A DNA stretch of 5,410 bases from Bacteroidales bacterium UBA4417. Lineage in GTDB: Bacteria > Bacteroidota > Bacteroidia > Bacteroidales > UBA4417. Below are positions 1-5,410 of this stretch, in pieces. The translations under genes and the position numbers were made by a program. Location: assembly GCA_002389705.1 (NCBI GenBank), contig DGQJ01000183.1, positions 7,919-13,328 on the forward strand. The letters run 5' to 3'. Below the pieces are notes generated by a model. It was not told the DNA's origin. It searched no databases and saw only the letters and a list, made by a program, of their open reading frames with translations. How positions within the stretch are numbered: position 1 is the first letter of the stretch; every line of letters starts with the position of its first letter.

Positions 1-56
1 CTCTTTACCGAACAAGTAATGAATGCAATTAAGGAAAGAATAATGATCTTCTTCAT
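1..56 (-). CDS. N-terminus of an exported protein, possibly a lipoprotein (partial)
   Basis: An ATG at 56-54 opens a frame that runs off the left edge of the window, giving 18 complete residues: MKKIIILSLIAFITCSVK. This has the layout of a bacterial export signal: two lysines, then a hydrophobic core of Ile, Leu, Ala and Phe, then Cys15. The Cys could be a lipidation site, but the residue before it is Thr rather than Gly, Ala or Ser, so a plain secreted protein is equally possible. The bases upstream of the ATG are A/T-rich with no Shine-Dalgarno sequence, as at the other starts here. It begins 113 bp after the GH27 gene on the same strand, so it is probably the next gene of the same utilisation locus, perhaps another hydrolase or surface glycan-binding protein. 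The function cannot be read from so short a piece. Confidence 0.6.
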   Translation of the reverse strand, partial: MKKIIILSLIAFITCSVK

Positions 57-145
57 GTTTTATTATATTTTGATTGATAGTATTGTTTACGGGCGAGCAT
101 ACATTTCAGACCTGCCAGCAAACTATACCGGATGATTATTTATTC

Positions 146-162
146 CCGGAATCAATTTCCGG
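146..162 (-). other. Intercistronic hairpin after the GH27 gene
   Basis: A perfect 6-bp inverted repeat (CCGGAA / TTCCGG) encloses a 5-base loop and begins 7 bases after the GH27 stop codon. On the transcribed strand it is followed by GAATAAATAA, which is not a U-tract, so it is a poor intrinsic terminator. An mRNA 3'-end stabiliser or processing structure is more plausible. The rest of the 113-bp gap (57-169) is A/T-rich and holds no convincing promoter. Confidence 0.4.
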
Positions 163-169
163 ATGTAGA

Positions 170-2443
170 TTACCTGGTTTGTTTCAGAAGCAGCACGCCA
201 TGCGAGGGAACCGACAAATCAGCTTTTGACTGGAACCGGCCCAGTTCTTTCTGTCTCCATAGATCACGTAAGCCCATGTTCTGTTTCAGCCCTGCTTTTT
301 GAAAGTCGAGGGTAAAACCGGCAGTTTGTTTCCCGGTATTGAACACCCCAACAACCTGTGTTCCATCAGCCAGTTCCTTCACCCAAACCTGCACATCCCC
401 CTGAACCAAAACCTGTTTGGCCTGGCTGCCAAGCGGATCCTGGTCAATGGCAATTACTTCGTCATTGGTAAGCAGGTTGAGCGTAAAATCATCCAGCCGC
501 TGGAGATCGCACCCTATAAGCAATGGCGCCGAGAGCAGGCTCCATAACGAGATGTGCGTGTATTGTTCATCGGGTGTGAGCCGTGTGGGATGAAGATTTG
601 GTCCCCAGCCTACCCAGCCTACAATGAGCATATCGGTGTCGTTCCAGTTGCCTGGCCTGGCATAGGGTTGGTTCGCAACCTGGCTAAACCCGATTTCGTA
701 TAAACTCTCCCAGGTGTCAGTAATATCACCCGTGGTGCGCCACAGGTTTCCGCCTACTTCATCACCCCATTTCCATACGTCACCCATACCATACTGGCAA
801 AGGCTGTACACAATATCGCGATCTACTTTTGCAAGTGCATCGCGCATCACGAAATATGGTTTCTGGTATTCGGCCAGTGTAGTATCTTTTGCAATGCCAT
901 CGTAAGAGCACCAGTCGTATTTCAGGTAATCGACACCCCACGATGCAAACGAACGGGCATCCTGTGCTTCGTGCTGGTAACTTGCAGTATATCCGCCACA
1001 GGTAAGCAGGCCGGGTGAACTGTAAATCCCAAATTTAAGCCCGAGTGCGTGAATACTGTCACCAAGACTTTTCATATCAGGGAATTTTTCATTGGTGAGT
1101 ATATTCCCGGCGGCATCGCGCTTGGGTTCCTTGTCGCGGTTTATTTCCCAGCCGTCATCAATATTAATATAGTTCCAGCCATGGTTCATCAGGCCTTTGT
1201 CGCGGTAGGTGTGGGCACTGGCTACCACCTTTTTTTCATCTACAGCCAAACCCCAGCAGTTCCAACTGTTCCAGCCCATAGGAGGTGTTAAACAAATACG
1301 CTCGCCAATGGAAATTGTAAGCTGGCGTGAAGCCATGCCTTTGTTGTTTTTTGCTTTCAATACAACTTTATATTCTCCCTTTACGTCAACCTTACCAGTT
1401 ATGATACCGGTATTTTTGTCGAGTTTCAGGCCTTTGGGCAATCCGGTGGCTTCAAAAATCATGGGTCTCAGACCCGTTGCAGGGATTGTAAACAAAAAGG
1501 GTTTACCCGGTCGGGCAGCTGTAATTGAAGGTCCGTTGATACGCGGTGTAGCCGGTGCCAAAGGAGTACAGATATAGGGTGTTTCGTCGGTAATCAGTAT
1601 TGTTCCGCCCGACCCGGTAAAGTCGAAACGGTAAGTAATCAGGGCAGATTGATCCAGTTTTTGTATCTCAATGCCTACATCAAGTTTTTGACCAGGTTTG
1701 AGTAAAATCTTTTTGTTTTCCTTACGGTAAATTTCTTTATCGGTCAGTTTGTTGGTTGCTTTCACTACAAAATCGCCTTCAATCAGGTATGATGATGAAC
1801 TGTTAGTAAGGCTGATATTTTTTACCAGGCTTCCATTTTTAAAAGTGTAAGGAGCCTTATTATCAATCAGCAGGTAATCGGGCAGGCGGGTCATAGCTAT
1901 GGCCTGGTCACCGGTATACATACCGCCCTGGCCACCTTCGTCGAAAACCCTGACAGCAATTACATTTTCCTGGTCCCATTTTATGCGCGGGTCGCTTACC
2001 GATAAAGTATATAATCGTTTTACATCCCACAATCCTTGTGGGGCTTTTTTGAACATGGTATCAGGTACCGTTCCTGCAGTTGCATTTTTACCATTTATCC
2101 CAATCAGTGAACCGTTAAGAAACGATTGATCAAAGTTGTTAATCTTTCCCAGGTAAATACGGAGGCTGTCTTTCAGGTTCGAATTATCGCGCAATGCCGA
2201 TGGAATAACTACCTTCATCCTGTACCAGGCGTACCCGTCGTAAGGTTCGTACCCTGAAGCTTCCCAAATGCGGTCAACGGGTATTGTTTTCCACTCAGTG
2301 TCATTGTACCCCGGGCTGGCGTATGCCAGGTTGTCGCCTTTTATAAATCTCCAGGATACATCCAGGTTAACATTTTCATTCTTTTTTTGCGCCTGCAAAC
2401 GAATTGAAAACATGAATATAACCAGGCAGAACAGGATACGCAT
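170..2443 (-). CDS. Secreted GH27 glycosidase, probable alpha-galactosidase, with jelly-roll-like and putative Ig modules
   Basis: This 757-residue enzyme is predicted to release terminal alpha-linked galactose from oligosaccharides by a retaining mechanism. The start at 2443 is chosen because it gives a clean signal peptide (MRILFCLVIFMFSIRLQA, likely cut before Gln19); the frame stays open upstream into susD, but without export features. There is no usable lipobox, so a periplasmic enzyme is expected. Visible modules: about 25-187, a jelly-roll/GH2-type sugar-binding-like domain; about 202-287, a beta-rich linker domain; about 297-325, a He_PIG-associated segment (TPRINGP..TAARPGKPF); about 327-379, a putative Ig He_PIG domain (GLPKGLKLD..TGIITG); about 385-673, the GH27 barrel; 674-757, a C-terminal beta domain. 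The barrel starts with PPMGWNSWN. It carries the nucleophile Asp510 in YLKYDWC, the acid/base Asp573 in WRTTGD, a Cys482/Cys512 pair flanking the nucleophile as in human GLA, and the galactose-binding Asp429-Asp430. GNWNDTDML and IDQDPLG are also family hallmarks. Other GH27 activities (alpha-N-acetylgalactosaminidase, beta-L-arabinopyranosidase) are less likely but not excluded. Confidence 0.93.
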   Translation of the reverse strand: MRILFCLVIFMFSIRLQAQKKNENVNLDVSWRFIKGDNLAYASPGYNDTEWKTIPVDRIWEASGYEPYDGYAWYRMKVVIPSALRDNSNLKDSLRIYLGKINNFDQSFLNGSLIGINGKNATAGTVPDTMFKKAPQGLWDVKRLYTLSVSDPRIKWDQENVIAVRVFDEGGQGGMYTGDQAIAMTRLPDYLLIDNKAPYTFKNGSLVKNISLTNSSSSYLIEGDFVVKATNKLTDKEIYRKENKKILLKPGQKLDVGIEIQKLDQSALITYRFDFTGSGGTILITDETPYICTPLAPATPRINGPSITAARPGKPFLFTIPATGLRPMIFEATGLPKGLKLDKNTGIITGKVDVKGEYKVVLKAKNNKGMASRQLTISIGERICLTPPMGWNSWNCWGLAVDEKKVVASAHTYRDKGLMNHGWNYINIDDGWEINRDKEPKRDAAGNILTNEKFPDMKSLGDSIHALGLKFGIYSSPGLLTCGGYTASYQHEAQDARSFASWGVDYLKYDWCSYDGIAKDTTLAEYQKPYFVMRDALAKVDRDIVYSLCQYGMGDVWKWGDEVGGNLWRTTGDITDTWESLYEIGFSQVANQPYARPGNWNDTDMLIVGWVGWGPNLHPTRLTPDEQYTHISLWSLLSAPLLIGCDLQRLDDFTLNLLTNDEVIAIDQDPLGSQAKQVLVQGDVQVWVKELADGTQVVGVFNTGKQTAGFTLDFQKAGLKQNMGLRDLWRQKELGRFQSKADLSVPSHGVLLLKQTR

Positions 2444-2468
2444 TTGTTTTGAATTAAAGAGTATAAAG

Positions 2469-2501
2469 TAAAGGTATTTTTTCCGGAGAATTAAATACAA
2501 C
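2469..2501 (-). promoter_or_regulatory. Weak Bacteroidota-type promoter-like sequence upstream of the GH27 gene
   Basis: Read on the minus strand, TACCTTTA (2476-2469) matches the Bacteroides -7 consensus TAnnTTTG at all but the last base. GTTG (2501-2498) lies 21 bases upstream and resembles the -33 element TTTG. Transcription from here would leave a leader of only about 20 bases before the ATG at 2443. In an A/T-rich gap such a match can occur by chance, and the simpler view is that the gene is read through from susCD. Confidence 0.2.
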
Positions 2502-2523
2502 CCCGGCAGATATTTACCGGGGT
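2500..2523 (-). terminator. GC-rich intercistronic hairpin between susD and the GH27 gene
   Basis: A perfect 7-bp inverted repeat (ACCCCGG / CCGGGGT) with a 10-base loop starts 23 bases after the susD stop codon. The transcribed strand then continues TTGTATTTAATT, with 8 T of 12, which is a weak U-tract. It could act as a partial terminator or attenuator, or as an mRNA-stabilising end, that lowers expression of the enzyme gene relative to the transport genes. The structure is clear in the sequence; its function is inferred. Confidence 0.45.
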
Positions 2524-2546
2524 CGCATTTAATCAAAATATAACTA

Positions 2547-3977
2547 TTACTTGGCATCCCAGAAAACGCCGCCCTTGGCAAATTCGTCGATCCCGTTGTT
2601 CGATGGGGTATTCGGGTTGCGGTCAACAGCGTCCTGTGGGTACAGGTAACGGCGAGGCATAGTCGTGGCATTGGCACAATCGAGGTGTGCATCTGTAAAT
2701 TTCAGAATCGGATAACCGGTTCTTATCCAGTCGAAACGGGCCTCGGCAGTAGTTAAATAGGACGCAACCCATTTTTCGGTAATAACCATTTTCTGAGCAG
2801 CTTCTTCCTCCTGAGGAAAAGCAAACTGAGCAAGATAAGACGTAATCGCAGATTCGGCTATCCCCTTATCTTCCATATTAGCAGTAACTGCATCCTTAAA
2901 AGCAGTTTCGGCGGCTGACCAGTTGTGCAACAGAACGTACGCTTCTGCTTTCAGGAATAAACATTCTGAATAGTTCATAAATGTTTCAGGTGTTTCGTCA
3001 GTAACATTATTAGCCAACGAAGGATGATAAGGTACATCTGTGCCTGATTTCATGCCATGAATTTCACTGCCTTCTCCAAAATCAACAGTCTGAAAGTAAA
3101 CAGGAAGACGTGGATCGTTGGTGGATTTCATGTAATCAACAAAAACGATATTTGCAACGATACCTTGAGCATAATCCTGTGTTTGCTGCCATCCGAAAAA
3201 TCCGCGTTGTGTTTCGCCCGATCCATGGTGGAACAATGCATTTTCGTCATTATTTGAAAGCCCGTTGGCCAATGCTGTTATTACAGTATTTGCTTGTGTG
3301 GTTTTAGAGTAGCCGGGTGCATAGCACAATCGCATAGCATATCTTGCTTTGTAGGAATAAGCCAGTTTTAGCCATTTAGCCATATCACCGCCATAAACAA
3401 AATCATCACCACCTGGGCCGGGAATAGGATCTGTTGAACTGAGTAAGGTAATTGATTCATCAAAAAGTTTCATGGCTTCGGCATATACATCTTTACCTTC
3501 GTCGAATTTAGGTTTCTCAATTTCAGGATATCGCAGAGCTTCGGAATAAGGAGCTTTTCCAAAATTATCAATCAAACAGGTCATATTCCATGCTTTTATC
3601 AATGCAGCAATGCCCTGGTAATATGGATTATTCTCTTCTTTTGCCCTTTTGTACAAATAATCTGCGTTGCGAAGAGTACCATTGTAGGAGTTACTCCAGA
3701 TGTCATTGGCTGTAGAAGGATTGATGGTAAATGCCTCCCAGGAGGGCAGATAGGACCATACTGCCCGTTGGCAAGTCCAGAACAAGGTAGCATTTACATT
3801 ATCACCTGAGCCAAACATTGCCCACTCGGCTAATAATGCAGGTAGGTGACCTTTAAGGACTATCTTTTCATTCGAAATGGTATCCGGGTTTTGATTTACA
3901 TCCAACCACTTTTCACAGCCGGATAATGCAAATACAACCAGGATGATTGAAGCTATTTTTAGAAATCTATTTTTCAT
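2547..3977 (-). CDS. SusD/RagB-family outer-membrane glycan-binding lipoprotein (SusD-like_2 type)
   Basis: This 476-residue lipoprotein should sit on the outer face of the outer membrane as the lid of the adjacent SusC channel and bind the oligosaccharide before import. The signal peptide MKNRFLKIASIILVVFALSG ends in a lipobox with Cys21 as the lipidated residue. The mature start, CEKWLDVNQNPDT, is typical of the SusD-like_2 group. So are the segment after residue 118 (YYQGIAALIKAW), DNFGKAPYSEAL at 137-148, DPRLPVYFQ at 288-296, and a TPR-like helical pair at about 335-369. The C-terminal PRRYLYPQDAVDRNPN (441-456) is a common SusD ending. Trp67, Trp74, Trp80 and Trp94 make an aromatic-rich N-terminal stretch that might contact sugar, but this is a guess. 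Length is near the usual range. It starts 19 bp after susC, with only an A-rich leader (AAAAATCTGAAAA) before the ATG, so co-transcription and translation without a Shine-Dalgarno site are expected. The ligand cannot be read from the sequence. Confidence 0.95.
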   Translation of the reverse strand: MKNRFLKIASIILVVFALSGCEKWLDVNQNPDTISNEKIVLKGHLPALLAEWAMFGSGDNVNATLFWTCQRAVWSYLPSWEAFTINPSTANDIWSNSYNGTLRNADYLYKRAKEENNPYYQGIAALIKAWNMTCLIDNFGKAPYSEALRYPEIEKPKFDEGKDVYAEAMKLFDESITLLSSTDPIPGPGGDDFVYGGDMAKWLKLAYSYKARYAMRLCYAPGYSKTTQANTVITALANGLSNNDENALFHHGSGETQRGFFGWQQTQDYAQGIVANIVFVDYMKSTNDPRLPVYFQTVDFGEGSEIHGMKSGTDVPYHPSLANNVTDETPETFMNYSECLFLKAEAYVLLHNWSAAETAFKDAVTANMEDKGIAESAITSYLAQFAFPQEEEAAQKMVITEKWVASYLTTAEARFDWIRTGYPILKFTDAHLDCANATTMPRRYLYPQDAVDRNPNTPSNNGIDEFAKGGVFWDAK

Positions 3978-3996
3978 TTTTCAGATTTTTAAATGA

Positions 3997-5410
3997 TTAG
4001 AAAGTAACTGAAAGTTTAAAAGTATAAGTCTTCGTATTCGGGAACATATACCATGTTAAGCCTTGTTGTGCACTGTTATCACCAAAATTGGAGGCTTCCG
4101 GATCGGCACCTGTGAAACTCTTATCATATTTATGCCAAAGATTTTTGCCAATAAAACCAACAGATAAATCCTTTACAATTTTGAGTTTCGACACGATCTG
4201 TTTTGGGAAACTGTAATACAAACTTACTTCGCGTAATTTTATAAAATCGGATTTCTGCACTGTGGTTTCAAGACCTGCAAAATTTCTCCAATAGGAATCA
4301 TAACGAACTTCATTGTCATTAGCACCACCAATAACCAGATTTCCATCTCCATCGTAATGTCCTTTCACACCTTCCATTACCCACAAATTGTTGTCGGGTC
4401 TGTCTTCAGTTGCAGTAGTTAATCCATAAAACCTGAGATAAGAATCAGTTCCACTCTCAATATAACCTCCAACGCGCATATCGATAAAGGCACCAAGAGT
4501 GAAGTTCTTATAGCTAAATGTATTTCTCATTCCGCCCTGCCAGTCAGGTTCTACTTTACCTAGTACTCTTCTGTCATTGGTTTGTAATGGGTATCCAAAA
4601 CTGCCTGAGTTCTGATCGTCGTCAATCACCATGTTTCCATTTGCATCTCTTTCATATGCATTTCCATAAATTGCCGGGAATGAATATCCTTCAACTGCAT
4701 ATAAATCATATGCCATATTTATTGGATCGCCATTGAGACCCAGTTTTATAACTTCGGTTCTGTTTTTTGACCAGTTTAGGGTAATGTCCCATTTAAAATC
4801 TCTTGATTTTACCGGAGTTCCGGTAAGCATGATTTCAACACCTTTATTCTCGATTTTTCCAATGTTCATAATAGAATTACTGTATCCTGACGAAGCTTCA
4901 AGGTTAACAGGTAGAATCTGGTTTTCCGACCAGCCTTTATATATACTGGCTTCAAGGCCTAACCTGTCGTTGAAAAATTTGGTATCCACATACAGTTCCA
5001 TTTCCTTTGATTTTTCTGCCTGCAAATTTGGGTTTACGGCCGTCAAGGTCGGGAAATATCCATTCGTTCCGTTAAATGGCAGGATAAAACCCGAATATCC
5101 CAACCATGGAATATCCTGGCTGAAAGAATTTGCATAGGCTCCTGGGGTATTTCCGACTTCGGAATAGGAAACGGATACTTTACCAAAACTGAGTATTTTT
5201 TTGTCCGGAATCATCTCACTGAAAACATATGCGAGACTGGTTGATGGATATACATTCAGCCTTGCACCGGATGGCAGGGTCGAAGTCCAGTCCTGGCGGG
5301 CTGTTGCCGAAAAATACAGCATACTTTTATAGGCTAACGATAGCTGGGCATACAGGCTGGTGCTTCGTTGTTCACCTTTGGTGTCCCCTGGTTTAATAGT
5401 ACTGCTATTA
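3997..5410 (-). CDS. SusC/RagA-family TonB-dependent outer-membrane receptor, C-terminal part (partial)
   Basis: The open frame continues past the right edge of the window, so the ATG at 5322 is internal: the 29 codons upstream of it, from NSSTIKPGD to SLYAQLSLAYKS, are in frame and fit the family. The 470 visible residues are roughly the last half of a protein that is usually about 1000 residues. They form the C-terminal strands of the 22-stranded beta barrel that imports SusD-bound oligosaccharides using TonB energy. Family signatures include YFSATARQDWTSTLP followed by a YPSTSLAYVFSE strand, NPNLQAEKSKEMELYVDTKF, NRLGLEASIYKG-like strands, FTLGAFIDMRVGGYIESG, DFIKLREVSLYYSFP, and the end FTGADPEASNFG with a final strand finishing in Phe, as barrel proteins generally do. 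The signal peptide, any carboxypeptidase-like regulatory domain, the plug and the TonB box lie outside the window. No frameshift or stop interrupts the visible part. The pairing with susD 19 bp downstream confirms the assignment. The transported sugar is unknown, but the downstream GH27 enzyme suggests alpha-galactosylated glycans. Confidence 0.95.
   Translation of the reverse strand, partial: NSSTIKPGDTKGEQRSTSLYAQLSLAYKSMLYFSATARQDWTSTLPSGARLNVYPSTSLAYVFSEMIPDKKILSFGKVSVSYSEVGNTPGAYANSFSQDIPWLGYSGFILPFNGTNGYFPTLTAVNPNLQAEKSKEMELYVDTKFFNDRLGLEASIYKGWSENQILPVNLEASSGYSNSIMNIGKIENKGVEIMLTGTPVKSRDFKWDITLNWSKNRTEVIKLGLNGDPINMAYDLYAVEGYSFPAIYGNAYERDANGNMVIDDDQNSGSFGYPLQTNDRRVLGKVEPDWQGGMRNTFSYKNFTLGAFIDMRVGGYIESGTDSYLRFYGLTTATEDRPDNNLWVMEGVKGHYDGDGNLVIGGANDNEVRYDSYWRNFAGLETTVQKSDFIKLREVSLYYSFPKQIVSKLKIVKDLSVGFIGKNLWHKYDKSFTGADPEASNFGDNSAQQGLTWYMFPNTKTYTFKLSVTF

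Noticed and set aside
119..127. TATAGTTTG on the minus strand, resembling the Bacteroides -7 element upstream of the gene starting at 56
   Set aside because: It has one extra base relative to TAnnTTTG, and no TTTG-like -33 element lies at the right distance upstream.
1131..1207. Direct repeat TTGTCGCGGT at 1131-1140 and about 1198-1207
   Set aside because: Both copies encode an Arg-Asp-Lys triplet within the GH27 barrel (YRDKG and NRDKE), so the match is explained by coding and is too short to count as a repeat element.
1209..1577. 122-codon plus-strand open frame antisense to the GH27 gene
   Set aside because: It lies wholly inside a well-supported gene on the other strand, has no recognisable domain, and reads as a shadow of the GH27 codons.
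2444..2692. In-frame upstream extension of the GH27 gene to an ATG at 2692, or at 2557
   Set aside because: The extension overlaps the 3' end of susD, encodes basic, low-complexity residues unlike the family, and would bury the clear signal peptide that begins at 2443.
4733..5137. 134-codon plus-strand open frame antisense to susC
   Set aside because: Same reason: the minus-strand frame shows strong SusC conservation, and the plus-strand protein has no family features.
5320..5322. ATG at 5322 as the start of the receptor gene
   Set aside because: The frame continues upstream to the window edge with SusC-like residues, and a 441-residue protein starting in mid-barrel would lack the signal peptide and plug.

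Overview
The window reads as part of a polysaccharide utilisation locus (PUL) from a member of the Bacteroidota. The evidence is a SusC-type TonB-dependent receptor directly followed by a SusD-type lipoprotein and a secreted glycoside hydrolase, all on the minus strand. Translation starts are A-rich and lack Shine-Dalgarno sequences, as is usual in this phylum. The genus cannot be named from the sequence.

Layout in the direction of transcription (right to left): (1) 5410-3997, the C-terminal 470 residues of a SusC-like outer-membrane receptor, whose signal peptide, plug and first barrel strands lie outside the window. (2) 3977-2547, a complete 476-residue SusD-like lipoprotein of the SusD/RagB 'SusD-like_2' type, starting 19 bp after susC stops. 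(3) A 103-bp gap with a strong GC-rich hairpin and a weak promoter-like sequence. (4) 2443-170, a complete 757-residue secreted family GH27 enzyme, most likely an alpha-galactosidase, with a jelly-roll-like N-terminus and putative Ig (He_PIG) modules before the catalytic barrel. (5) A 113-bp gap with a second CCGG-cored hairpin. (6) 56-1, the first 18 codons of another exported protein, cut by the window edge.

The expected working model is that the SusC/SusD pair captures and imports an oligosaccharide across the outer membrane. The GH27 enzyme, exported by an ordinary signal peptide and probably periplasmic, then removes terminal alpha-galactosyl residues. The polysaccharide itself cannot be deduced, because only one enzyme is visible.

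I found no mobile element, CRISPR array, RNA gene or novel system. The plus strand carries only open frames antisense to these genes. The most unusual signals are the two intercistronic CCGG hairpins, which share a related core, and the multi-module front half of the GH27 enzyme.
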